Origin: JAKOVR01 sp031415655 | GTDB lineage: Bacteria > Actinomycetota > Acidimicrobiia > Acidimicrobiales > Acidimicrobilacustridaceae | Assembly (NCBI GenBank): GCA_031415655.1 | Contig: JANOSD010000116.1 | Span: forward strand, 6,518-70,517 | Reading direction: 5' to 3' | Length of the DNA stretch: 64,000 nucleotides | Notes under the pieces: model-generated | Database searches by the model: none | Seen by the model: only the letters and a program-made list of their open reading frames with translations | Told to the model about the DNA's origin: nothing | Translations under genes and position numbers: made by a program | In this document: positions 53,962-62,144 of the stretch, piece after piece | How positions within the stretch are numbered: position 1 is the first letter of the stretch | Layout of the letters: every line of letters begins with the position of its first letter

Positions 53962-54876
53962 GTGATCGAGCCTTGGCGATTCCAGCTGCACGTCGAGGTG
54001 TGGGTGCTGATTCTGGCCGTGGTGGGCATGGGGCTCTATGTGAGCCGGGTGCTTCAACCCAAGGCCGTCGCGGCCGGTGAATTGCCGATCACCCGGCGTC
54101 AAAAGACTTGGTTTGTGGTCGGCGTGCTGGTGCTGTGGGTGGCCTCGGACTGGCCGCTCCACGACATCTCCGAGCGTTACCTCTATTCGCTCCACATGGT
54201 GCAACACCTTCTTCTTACCTTCGTGATGCCGCCGCTGTTCTGGCTGTCGATACCAACGTGGCTGGCCCGACTCCTCGTCCCGCCGGGCACGAAAAGTGAT
54301 GCGATACTCCGGCGGGTGGCCAAGCCAATCGTCGCCGGACTCATCTACAACGGCATCGTGGTGTTCACGCACTGGTCGGTGGTCGTGAACACCTCAATCC
54401 GTGTCGGGCCGTTTCACTACCTTGTCCATCTGGTCGTGGTGTCATCGGCGTTCGTGATGTGGCTACCGGTGTGCTCACCGTGGAAAGAACATCGCCTTTC
54501 CCCGATGGGCCAATGCATTTTCCTCTTCATGATGAGCATCCTGCCTACGGTGCCCGGCGCATGGCTCAGCCTGTCCGGGGAACCGCTCTACGAGGTCTAC
54601 GACACGATGCCGCGTTTGTGGGGTATCAGCGTGCTCGAGGATCAGCAGATCGCCGGACTGTTCATGAAGGTCGCCGGTGGCGCCTATCTGTGGGCGGTGA
54701 TCATCTCGATCTTCTTTCGGTGGGGTATGGCCCAACAAGGAAGTAACCGCCGCGGCCCCGACCCGGTGGCGTCCGAGGTTCCATCGGTCAACGAGGTACG
54801 AAACGGGGATGGCCGCCGTGTCGTTTCGTCCCGCACTCCCGTCGGCGCTGGTCGGTCGACCGAGCCGCACCCGTAG
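53962..54876 (+). CDS. ctaG: Cytochrome c oxidase assembly factor CtaG
   Basis: Membrane protein of 304 residues with a GTG start, of the caa3-type CtaG family (PF09678) that helps build the copper-containing oxidase. Seen: 'DWPLHDISERYLYSLHMVQH', 'LLTFVMPPLFWLSIP', 'FTHWSVVVNTS' and 'LMMSI-like FLFMMSILPTVPG', with conserved His and Met residues in helices. The C-terminal 50 residues are hydrophilic and variable. It is the last gene of the oxidase run, 79 bases after ctaF. Confidence 0.9.
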   Translation: MIEPWRFQLHVEVWVLILAVVGMGLYVSRVLQPKAVAAGELPITRRQKTWFVVGVLVLWVASDWPLHDISERYLYSLHMVQHLLLTFVMPPLFWLSIPTWLARLLVPPGTKSDAILRRVAKPIVAGLIYNGIVVFTHWSVVVNTSIRVGPFHYLVHLVVVSSAFVMWLPVCSPWKEHRLSPMGQCIFLFMMSILPTVPGAWLSLSGEPLYEVYDTMPRLWGISVLEDQQIAGLFMKVAGGAYLWAVIISIFFRWGMAQQGSNRRGPDPVASEVPSVNEVRNGDGRRVVSSRTPVGAGRSTEPHP

Positions 54877-55138
54877 GAGCGCCGGCCTCCTTCAATCTTG
54901 AAGTGATCGGTGGGCACGGATCCGTAGACGAATGCGGCGGTGTTTGCTGCTGGCGCCGCACGGTCTGTCGGCCCAGCGGGTGTGCCACCTGGCCCCGGCG
55001 CCAGCGATGCGAGGCATGCGTTTGCAGCGGCGACGCGGCGACACGGCGACACGGCGAAGCGGAAATGACATCCCCAGAGAGACGAAGCTGGCGGCGGGAT
55101 GGGCGATCCATCCCGCGTCGTAGTGCGAGGGGCACCGC

Positions 55139-56212
55139 CTACTGGCCTTGGCGCCCCGAGAGTTCGTCGAACCAGGCCAGCAGTTCATCGCCGAACCGAG
55201 CCGGTACCTGTGTGGCCTGGGAGGTGAGGGTGCGATCTGCTGCCCACGGTGGCGGCAGATGAATCTCGCGCACTTGCAACCAACCCCGCAGCACGTGGAG
55301 TGCTTGCCAGTAGCGGAGGCGTTCCGGGGCGAGCGCCGTGCCGCGTGCGGACTCGTATGCCGACAGGTAGGTGCGGGCCATCCACGGGTGGTAGCGCGTG
55401 AGGAGAACCCGCTCCGCCGCATTGTTGGCGGCAATGGCGGCCACACGGAAGACCGCCAGGGTGCGGGCGACGTCGTGGTGGACGTCGCCCACGGAGGCGT
55501 CGGACCAGTCGATCACCACCACACCGTTGCCCGGTGTTTGCGAGCGCACCGTCGGGTCCACCACCCCGTTCAGCGCGTGGAAGTCGTTGTGGAGAAACGT
55601 GGGCTCCTCTTCGCTGACCATTTCCGCATGGTCGGTGAGCCAGGCCAGACCGGGACGGGCGTCGTCGTGGCCGCCGGTGTCGATCTTCTGGGTGAGATCG
55701 GCCAGCCGACGTTGCACGAGTGGCGACTCGTAAGGCAATGGACAGTCGTCCTCGACAACGATCCGATGGAGCTGCTCGTGGACGACGCCGAGGGATCGCA
55801 GAAGCCGGGGCATCCGCCAGGGTTGTGCAGTGGCGAGTCGGAGCATCACCCGGCCGGGAGCTCGGGCCATCACCACGAAGGGGAGGCCAAATGGTGAGCG
55901 TTGAGCATCGGTCTCGAGGTGGAGCATCTCGGGGGCGGGGTAGCCGTGGCGACGGACGTAGGCATGGACGTCGGCCTCGGTCTGGGCGAGGGGGCCGGCG
56001 GTTGGAGTGGAGAAGATGCGCAGCACGAGGGGTCGGTTCCAACCCGGGGAGAGGTGGTCGCCCGTCGGCTCGAAGAACCAGATGAAAGTGGACAGCCCGT
56101 CGCCCGGGGAGTCGATCGGGGCGCGGAGCGTGGCGTCGGGCATTGCGTCGTGAAGCCATGCGGCCAGCGCCGTTTCCACGTCTGCCCTTTTGCCCGGGTG
56201 CACCGCTGCCAT
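55139..56212 (-). CDS. Aminoglycoside-phosphotransferase-like kinase
   Basis: Protein of 357 residues of the APH/choline kinase fold. Seen: 'PLVLRIFSTP' (nucleotide lobe), 'SPFGLPFVVMARAPGRVML', the catalytic loop 'FLHNDFHALNGVV' (HxDxxxxN) and the metal-binding 'VVVIDWSDASVGDVHHDVA'. Such enzymes phosphorylate many small molecules, so the substrate and any link to drug resistance are unknown. ATG 56212 is chosen because longer frames run through the palindrome at 56286. It may be co-transcribed with the ABC exporter genes. Confidence 0.82.
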   Translation of the reverse strand: MAAVHPGKRADVETALAAWLHDAMPDATLRAPIDSPGDGLSTFIWFFEPTGDHLSPGWNRPLVLRIFSTPTAGPLAQTEADVHAYVRRHGYPAPEMLHLETDAQRSPFGLPFVVMARAPGRVMLRLATAQPWRMPRLLRSLGVVHEQLHRIVVEDDCPLPYESPLVQRRLADLTQKIDTGGHDDARPGLAWLTDHAEMVSEEEPTFLHNDFHALNGVVDPTVRSQTPGNGVVVIDWSDASVGDVHHDVARTLAVFRVAAIAANNAAERVLLTRYHPWMARTYLSAYESARGTALAPERLRYWQALHVLRGWLQVREIHLPPPWAADRTLTSQATQVPARFGDELLAWFDELSGRQGQ

Positions 56213-56285
56213 CCCCCGATCTTTGCCGAACCGGGCACACCTTTCCCGACCTTTCCCGAACTTTCCCCGCCCTCTCCCGAACCTT

Positions 56286-56341
56286 CCCGAACTGGGCACA
56301 CATAACGTCGCTCCGGCGACGTTATGTGTGCCCAGTTCGGG
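56286..56341. repeat. Dispersed palindrome, family B copy 2
   Basis: Perfect 26-base arms beginning CCCGAACTGGGCACACATAA around the loop TCCG. The family B copy at 31166 has TTT where this one has TAA in the arm, and the opposite arm changes to match in both. Degenerate half copies lie just left of it (56228-56285). Confidence 0.9.
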
Positions 56342-56364
56342 AACTCGGCTCGAAAATGGGCGTG

Positions 56365-57099
56365 TCAGGGGGCGGGGTGCCAACGGAAGCGGGCGGCGGC
56401 GAGGGTCGGAGCGCCGAGAGCCCACACCACCAGCACCACCCACGCCTGGGTGCTGATCGTCGCGTTGCCAAGGGTGCCACCAACCACCTCGGACAGGGCG
56501 GCGGACGGGAGCAGTCGAGCCGCCGTTTCGAGGGCATCGGGAAGGCGGTCGAGCGGAACGATCATGCCGCCGAAAAGGAGGAGCACGAGGTAGAGCCCGT
56601 TGCACACAGCGAGGTTCGCGACCCCGCGCAGCGTGCCGGCAAGGTAGAGGCCGATGCCAGCGAACGCCGCCGTTCCGGCCACGACCGCAACCGGCAGCAG
56701 TGCCATTCCTCCAGATGGACGCCAGCCGAGGGCGGCGGCGGTTGACAGCAGCACGGCCAGTTGCATGGCTTGAAGCACCAGAACCATGAGGATCTTGGCG
56801 GCTACGAGGCGGGGTCGGCCGAGCGGTGTGGCGCCAAGCCGTTTGAGGACCCCATACTGCCGTTCGAAACCGGTCCCGATTCCCAGGCTCACCATGGCGC
56901 TCGACATGATCGCAAGGGCGACAATGCCGGGGGTGAGGAAGTCGACCGGGGCGGTGACGCCGGCAGGTTTCGGCAATACGTCGACCAGGGAGAAGAACAC
57001 GAGCAGGAGCAGCGGAATCCCGATGCTCACGAGGAGTTGTTCACCCTGTCGGAGAGAAAGCCGTAGCTCCATCCCGACGTGCGCCCGGAGTGCTTTCAT
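56365..57099 (-). CDS. ABC-2 type exporter, membrane subunit
   Basis: Protein of 244 residues with six predicted helices. The family pattern is visible: 'LLVSIGIPLLLLVFFSLVD', 'FLTPGIVALAIMSSAMVSLG', 'GFERQYGVLKRLGATPLGR' and 'LYLVLLLFGGMIVPLDRLP'. It forms a homo- or heterodimer with the ATPase encoded by the overlapping upstream gene (ATGA at 57096-57099). The cargo is unknown; drug or lipid export is common in this family. Confidence 0.88.
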   Translation of the reverse strand: MKALRAHVGMELRLSLRQGEQLLVSIGIPLLLLVFFSLVDVLPKPAGVTAPVDFLTPGIVALAIMSSAMVSLGIGTGFERQYGVLKRLGATPLGRPRLVAAKILMVLVLQAMQLAVLLSTAAALGWRPSGGMALLPVAVVAGTAAFAGIGLYLAGTLRGVANLAVCNGLYLVLLLFGGMIVPLDRLPDALETAARLLPSAALSEVVGGTLGNATISTQAWVVLVVWALGAPTLAAARFRWHPAP

Positions 57100-58271
57100 C
57101 GCGACCGCCCCGACCGCCCCGACCGCCGTGCCTGCCCGCGTGTCCGAGCCCCCGAACCGGCATGAGTTGGGGCGGCGGCGGAGGCCGAACGCACAAGTTC
57201 GCTGGCCTTCGCCGACTCGGTGAGCCGTAGGAACACGTCTTCCAACGATTGTCGACCGGCTCGAAGGTCGGCGAGCGGAAGGTCGTGTTCGGCCAGCCAG
57301 GCGGTGACCGCGGCGACGTGTTTCGGCGACGGCGTGACGGCAACGACGTACTCGCCGGGCGTGACTTCCCTTACTGCATCGGCGTCAACCCCAAGATGGT
57401 GCGCCAGCGCCGCCGCATCGAGGGCTGCGGGGGCGCCGAAGCGGATCTCATCGGACGGTTGTGAACGCATCAGGTCGACGGGGGCACCGTTGGCGAGGAC
57501 CCGGCCGTGGTCGATGATCACCACCTGGTCGGCGAGCCGTTCCACCTCATCAAGATCGTGGGTGGTGAGCAGTACCGCCACACCGTCGGTACGAAGCTCG
57601 GCGATCACTGATCTGATGAGTTGCCGACCCGTCGGATCGATGCCCGCCGTGGGCTCATCGAGAAAAACCACCCGCGGGCGGCCAACGAGAGCCAAGGCCA
57701 GGGCGAGCCGTTGTTGCTCGCCACCGGACATGTTTCGCCACGTTGCGGTGGCGCGTTCGGTGAGGCCCACACGATCGAGCAACTCGGCGGGATCGGCGGG
57801 ATCGTCGTAGTACGCGGCGAAGAGTTCGAGTACCTCGCGCGGCCGCCCGGCGGGGTAGACGCCACCCTCCTGGAGCATGACCCCAATGTGTGGCATGAGC
57901 TGGGCGTGCTGCGCGCTGGGTTCGAGTCCAAGCACGCGGACAGTCCCGGAAGATGGAGTTCTGAACCCTTCGAGCACCTCGACCGTCGACGTCTTTCCCG
58001 CGCCATTCGGGCCGAGGAGAGCGAGGACTTCGCCGGGGTGCACGTCGAACGAGACGCCGTCGACCGCCACCACCTCGCCGGTGGCCCGGCCGCCGTAGCG
58101 CACGACGAGATCTTGCACTTCGATCGCTGGCCCGACCGAAGGATTCACGCCGTCGCTCTTGGTGTCGAAGGGCTCCCGTCTGCCGTCGCAGCCGGTGGGC
58201 ATGTCGGTGGGCATGTCGGTGGGCATGTCGTGGGGCGAGGTTCCGTCGTTCGAGTCGGCGGTGGCAGCCAT
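57096..58271 (-). CDS. ABC exporter ATPase
   Basis: Protein of 391 residues. Walker A 'GPNGAGKTST', Q-loop 'GVMLQEGGV', signature 'MSGGEQQRLALA', Walker B 'VVFLDEPTAGID' and H-loop 'TTHDLDE' are all intact. Residues 1-45 are an unusual hydrophilic leader with three tandem 'DMPT' units encoded by a 12-base repeat near 58194-58229. A later start would still leave the ATPase domain whole. The C-terminal basic tail ends in SGRSGRSR. It pairs with the ABC-2 permease. Confidence 0.9.
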   Translation of the reverse strand: MAATADSNDGTSPHDMPTDMPTDMPTGCDGRREPFDTKSDGVNPSVGPAIEVQDLVVRYGGRATGEVVAVDGVSFDVHPGEVLALLGPNGAGKTSTVEVLEGFRTPSSGTVRVLGLEPSAQHAQLMPHIGVMLQEGGVYPAGRPREVLELFAAYYDDPADPAELLDRVGLTERATATWRNMSGGEQQRLALALALVGRPRVVFLDEPTAGIDPTGRQLIRSVIAELRTDGVAVLLTTHDLDEVERLADQVVIIDHGRVLANGAPVDLMRSQPSDEIRFGAPAALDAAALAHHLGVDADAVREVTPGEYVVAVTPSPKHVAAVTAWLAEHDLPLADLRAGRQSLEDVFLRLTESAKASELVRSASAAAPTHAGSGARTRGQARRSGRSGRSR

Positions 58272-58616
58272 TGCCGTCGACGCTACAAGAGCGGTCCGCC
58301 AGGGCTCGACCCGGCCCGTCCCACAAATCGTCTGGCGGTCGTTTGGGCAGGAGCATCGTTAGATGCGCCGTTCCTGCCCATCCGAGTTGTCGAGTTCGGC
58401 CGTTCGGCAAACCATGTTGCAACCGCCCCCCCTTACAAGGGGGACCGTTGGAACATGGTTCCCGGGGATTGCAACATGGTTCCGGGGGATCGCAGCCGGC
58501 TGTCGGACCCGGGAGCGGCGCGGCAGACGAATCGGGGGCCGGCCATGCGGGCGGAGAGACACGGGGGAAGGGAATCGGGATGGCGGGAGGGGACGCGCCA
58601 ACTACCGTTGACCTCC
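58272..58616. other. Divergent gap with palindrome, upstream of serS
   Basis: Contains the family A palindrome and an extra half-site. It should carry promoters for serS and for the ABC genes; I cannot place them. No gene is seen. Confidence 0.5.
58410..58482. repeat. Dispersed palindrome, family A copy 3 plus half-site
   Basis: Arms AACCATGTT...AACATGGTT (58410-58460) around CCCCCTT-ACAAGGGGG, with a further GCAACATGGTTCC half-site at 58471-58482. Same core as the copies at 28066 and 38805. Confidence 0.8.
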
Positions 58617-59906
58617 ATGATCGATGTGCGGCGCATTCGCAACGAGTTCGATGAGGTCCACGCGGCCCTTCTCCGGCGGGGCGACGATTCGGCGTCCGGC
58701 GTCGCCAAGGTTCGTGACATCGACGAACGACTGCGAGCAGTCACCACGGAACGGGATCAACTTCGTGGCACCGTAAACCAACTCTCGAAAGAGGTCGGGC
58801 TTCTCCGTCGCGACGGAAAGATCGACGAGGCGGAGGCGAAACAAGCCGAGAGCCGCCGGCTCGGCGAACACGAGAAGGCGCTCGCCGCCGAAGCCGACAC
58901 GATCGAATCAGAGATACGTGAACTCCTCCTGCGAATCCCGAATCTGCCGCACCCCGACGCCGCCGACGGTGCCGGAGAACAAGACAATCCCACGCTTCGG
59001 GTCGTCGGCTACAGCGATGCTCCCGATGCCTACGAACCCCACCAACGGGTGCCGCATTGGGTGGCCGCCGCCACCCTTGGCATCCTCGATCTCGAACGAG
59101 CGGTGAAGATCAGCGGTTCGATGTTCACGATGTTCCGCAAGCAGGGTGCCACGCTCAGCCGTGCCTTGTGTCAGCTTGCGCTCGACAACAACGCCGATGC
59201 GTTCGAGGAAATCCGCCCCCCGAGCCTCGTGCTGTCGTCCACCCTCACGGCCACCGGGCAACTTCCCAAGTTCGCCGACGACGCCTACGCGATCGAACGC
59301 GACGATCTCTGGGCCATCCCCACCGCCGAGGTGCCGCTCACGTCGATCTGTCGTGATGAGGTGCTCGACGAAGTCGAGCTTCCCATGCGGCTCATGGCCT
59401 ACTCGCCGTGTTTCCGTCGAGAAGCCGGTTCGGCCGGACGCGACACTCGTGGACTGCTGCGGGTCCACGAGTTCGACAAGGTGGAAATCTTCGCCTACGC
59501 CACGCCCTCGCAGGCGCCATCGCTACTCGATGAGTTCATTGATCGGGCCGAGCGGACCATTGCCTCCCTGGGGCTCGCGTACCGCGTGATCGAGATCTGC
59601 ACCGGCGACATGGGACAGAGTCACCACCGCTCGTTCGACATTGAGGTGTACTCGCCGGGTGTCGACCTGTGGCTGGAGGTGAGTTCGATCAGCTGGTTCT
59701 CCGACTACCAGGCGCGTCGGGCCAACATTCGATACCGGCCGACGGAGGGGAAGAAGAACGAAATGGTGCACACGCTGAACGGCTCGGCCCTTGCCGTGCC
59801 GCGAGTGTGGGCGGCGATCGTCGAGACCCACCGGCAAGCCGATGGCACCGTCGCCATTCCCGAGCCGTTGCTCCCGTACTTCCGCGGCGCCACGGTGATC
59901 GGCTAA
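58617..59906 (+). CDS. serS: Seryl-tRNA synthetase
   Basis: Class II synthetase of 429 residues. The N-terminal coiled-coil arm (about 25-105) is followed by motif 2 'SPCFRREAGSAGRDTRGLLR', 'HEFDKVEIF', 'CTGDMGQSHHRSFDIEVY' and motif 3 'NGSALAVPRVWAAIVE' (usual NGSALAVGRTLVAI-type). Tail 'YFRGATVIG' is near the usual ending. It charges tRNA-Ser. The ATG at 58617 begins the usual 'MIDVRRIRNEFD'. Confidence 0.97.
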   Translation: MIDVRRIRNEFDEVHAALLRRGDDSASGVAKVRDIDERLRAVTTERDQLRGTVNQLSKEVGLLRRDGKIDEAEAKQAESRRLGEHEKALAAEADTIESEIRELLLRIPNLPHPDAADGAGEQDNPTLRVVGYSDAPDAYEPHQRVPHWVAAATLGILDLERAVKISGSMFTMFRKQGATLSRALCQLALDNNADAFEEIRPPSLVLSSTLTATGQLPKFADDAYAIERDDLWAIPTAEVPLTSICRDEVLDEVELPMRLMAYSPCFRREAGSAGRDTRGLLRVHEFDKVEIFAYATPSQAPSLLDEFIDRAERTIASLGLAYRVIEICTGDMGQSHHRSFDIEVYSPGVDLWLEVSSISWFSDYQARRANIRYRPTEGKKNEMVHTLNGSALAVPRVWAAIVETHRQADGTVAIPEPLLPYFRGATVIG

Positions 59907-60104
59907 CTCGCACCATGCAACTATCGTCCTCCGCTCGACCCGTCCATCGCAACCACACGGGAGCGATAACCAGGTGATCCGACGGCGGGCAATGATGGCT
60001 CGGCCACCGGCGACGGCGAACGGCCATCGGGGCGGCGTATGTCGTGGCTTTCGCACGGGCCCAACGGTCGTAGCGGCCGGGTTCACCACGGCGGGGTTGC
60101 AGTC

Positions 60105-60614
60105 GTGAACGACTCGGGTGACAAGGATTCCTCGTTGACGGCGATGCCCGGCGATTCGCCGGTCGGGCCGACGTCCCCTGATCAGCCAGCCCATGAGCAG
60201 TCGGGCCTTGAGCAGTCGGGCCTTGACGCAACGCCGAGCCTTGTTGCGGCTCGGGAGGGATCGTCGCCGGCGCCTCGGCGGCCGAGTCGATTGGCTCCGG
60301 TGGCCGGGCTCGTACTTTTCGTCTACGCACTGTGGTGGTCGGGATCGTTGGTGGCGGTAGTCAGTCATGAGACGTTCAACGCATGGCAACGGGCGTATAC
60401 CGCGCTCGCCGGACGCCTGATGATCGGTGTGGTGATGGTTGCCGCGCTCCACCACACGTTCGACGGGGCGCTGCGTATCGTCGCCGGTGAGTCCGAAGCC
60501 GGCGCCGTTTGGGCTGAGCGGTTGCGGCCGACGGCGGCATTCCTCACGCTGGCGCTAGGGCTCCCCGCCGCGCTGGTTGTGGTGTGGCCGGCAGTTCGAG
60601 GGTGGGGCATATGA
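60105..60614 (+). CDS. Succinate dehydrogenase SdhC-like membrane anchor
   Basis: Protein of about 169 residues from GTG 60105 (ATG 60039 is an alternative). The first 55-60 residues are hydrophilic with a tandem 'EQSGL' repeat. Three helices follow: 'LAPVAGLVLFVYALWWSGSL', 'LMIGVVMVAALHHTFDGALR' with the 'HH' that matches the heme-ligand helix of SdhC, and 'FLTLALGLPAALVVVWP'. It overlaps the next gene by ATGA, which encodes an SdhD-like partner. No sdhA or sdhB gene lies nearby, so the assignment rests on helix pattern and pairing. Confidence 0.55.
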   Translation: MNDSGDKDSSLTAMPGDSPVGPTSPDQPAHEQSGLEQSGLDATPSLVAAREGSSPAPRRPSRLAPVAGLVLFVYALWWSGSLVAVVSHETFNAWQRAYTALAGRLMIGVVMVAALHHTFDGALRIVAGESEAGAVWAERLRPTAAFLTLALGLPAALVVVWPAVRGWGI

Positions 60615-61297
60615 CCGTCACCAACCGTTTGGTGGCGGGGTCGACGACGGTGGGGTCGACGGTGGGTGAAACCATGGGTTCCGACGACGACCGGCGAGAT
60701 CTGGCTACCGACCGGGAGGTCACTGACCGGGACTCCACTGACCGGGACGCCACTGACCAGCAAACGCATGACGACGGTCGCGCCGCTCCCGGTGGTCCGA
60801 CCTCGCTCGACGGCAGCGCGTCCGCCGATCAGTCCTGGAGTTGGCATCTCATGCGGGCGTCGGCGATCGCTCTTATCGTGCTGCTGCCGGTACACCTGGC
60901 ATCGTTCCACCTGACGTCGGGAACGCTGCCGTTCACCGAGAGTCAGCTGTACGCCCGGTGGACCACACCGTGGCGGTTGATCGACTGGCTCACGCTCACG
61001 CTGGCACTGGTGCACGGCGCCATAGCGCTCCAGCCGCCGGTCCCCACCGCTCACCTTGCGTCATCCCCTCAAGCCGACGGTGGCGAGTTGGATGCCCTCG
61101 CCAAAGACCCACTCGAAGTCAACTCCCCGCTCGCCGCGGATGCCCAGGCCGAAACGGTTGCCTCGGCCAGCAATGACGTCGTTGGACTGCCGATCCCGTT
61201 CCTACGACGATTCGTGGGCACCACGGCGCTTGTTGCCGCTGCGGTTGGCATCGGTTCGCTCACGTACGTGGTGTTCACTTACCGCTTGGTGGGTTGA
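60611..61297 (+). CDS. Succinate dehydrogenase SdhD-like membrane anchor
   Basis: Protein of 228 residues. After a 75-residue Asp/Thr-rich leader with tandem 'TDRD' units come 'WSWHLMRASAIALIVLLPVH' (typical SdhD first helix with 'HLMR'), 'PWRLIDWLTLTLALVHGAIA' (second helix with the D...HG pattern) and, after a 60-residue hydrophilic insert, a third helix near residue 210. The order and motifs fit the SdhD family, but both the leader and the insert are unusual. Confidence 0.55.
   Translation: MTVTNRLVAGSTTVGSTVGETMGSDDDRRDLATDREVTDRDSTDRDATDQQTHDDGRAAPGGPTSLDGSASADQSWSWHLMRASAIALIVLLPVHLASFHLTSGTLPFTESQLYARWTTPWRLIDWLTLTLALVHGAIALQPPVPTAHLASSPQADGGELDALAKDPLEVNSPLAADAQAETVASASNDVVGLPIPFLRRFVGTTALVAAAVGIGSLTYVVFTYRLVG
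60715..60770 (+). repeat. 15-base tandem repeat in the SdhD-like leader
   Basis: CACTGACCGGGACTC-type units repeat about three times and encode 'TDRDSTDRDATD'. A related short tandem (GAGCAGTCGGGCCTT twice) encodes 'EQSGL' in the partner gene at about 60195. Confidence 0.75.
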
Positions 61298-61340
61298 GCA
61301 CCTCGCCCTTCCGTCGACCAGGCGGCTCTTGCTTGTTGCG

Positions 61341-61937
61341 TCACCGATGCGCCGGCGTGGGCGGATGACCGCCGAGCCCTCGCCACACCAACGAGGCGGT
61401 CCGGTCGGCCCACCGGGGCAGGGCGGTGTCGTCGCTCAAGGCACGTCCGTAGTAGCTGCCGGTGAGCGCCGGAAGTGCGGCCTCGATATCGGCGTCAGCG
61501 GGAAGGAGTTCGGCATCGACGGCGGACTGCAGGATCGTCCGCAAACGCTGGCGGCGGGCGTGTACCACTCGCTCGCGGAACAGTCGTCGCAATTCCGGAT
61601 CGGTGGTGCGTTGCAGCATCGTGCCCACCATGGAGAGCCCATCGGGCCGACCAATCCCGCGTCGAAACTGTGCAAGCTCGTTCACCAGTGCCGCAAACGG
61701 ATCACCTTCTGGGCTCGCCACGTTTCGGTCGGCTGAGGTGATGGCGGCGATGGCTGCGGTGGCGAGGTCCGCCTTCGATGGCCACCGGCGGTACATCGCT
61801 TGGCGCGTGGTTCCGGCGGCGACGGCGACGGCGCTCACGCTCATGGCGTCGTAGCCGTGGGAGGCAAGGTGCTCGCGAGCTACGGCGAGTACCGCGGTGT
61901 CGATACGTCCATCACGGGGACGACCGGCGGAGGGCAT
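61341..61937 (-). CDS. TetR-family transcriptional regulator
   Basis: Protein of 198 residues. DNA-binding domain: 'DTAVLAVAREHLASHGYDAM', 'SVSAVAVAAGTTRQAMYRRW' and 'PSKADLATAAIAAI'. The C-terminal domain resembles the TetR_C_16 type. ATG 61937 is chosen; a longer frame would cross the operator-like palindrome upstream. It faces away from pdxH and convergent to the SdhD-like gene. Its target is unknown, probably itself and perhaps the genes next to it. Confidence 0.88.
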   Translation of the reverse strand: MPSAGRPRDGRIDTAVLAVAREHLASHGYDAMSVSAVAVAAGTTRQAMYRRWPSKADLATAAIAAITSADRNVASPEGDPFAALVNELAQFRRGIGRPDGLSMVGTMLQRTTDPELRRLFRERVVHARRQRLRTILQSAVDAELLPADADIEAALPALTGSYYGRALSDDTALPRWADRTASLVWRGLGGHPPTPAHR

Positions 61938-61964
61938 CGAAGGAGAGTAGTCGAGGACACGTCG

Positions 61965-61983
61965 ATACAAGCCTGTGTTGTAT
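61965..61983. promoter_or_regulatory. Putative operator for the TetR gene
   Basis: Inverted repeat ATACAA-N7-TTGTAT, 28 bases before the TetR ATG. Symmetry, size and place fit an autoregulatory site. Confidence 0.5.
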
Positions 61984-62018
61984 TGGAGGAATTGTGTTCC
62001 CCCGTCCCCCTGACCGCC

Positions 62019-62069
62019 GAACTGGGCACCCTTTTTGACGCTCCAACGACGAAAGGTGTGCCCAGTTCG
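62019..62069. repeat. Dispersed palindrome, family B copy 3 (diverged)
   Basis: Outer arms GAACTGGGCAC and GTGCCCAGTTC are the same as in copies 1 and 2, but the inner arms have several unpaired changes. It lies in the divergent gap between TetR and pdxH. Confidence 0.75.
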
Positions 62070-62144
62070 AGAGGGTTTGCTCAGATTGACGGGGTTCGCG
62101 ACGGCGTGGGCTTGGCAGGCCACCGGATCGTGGAGTGAACTGCC

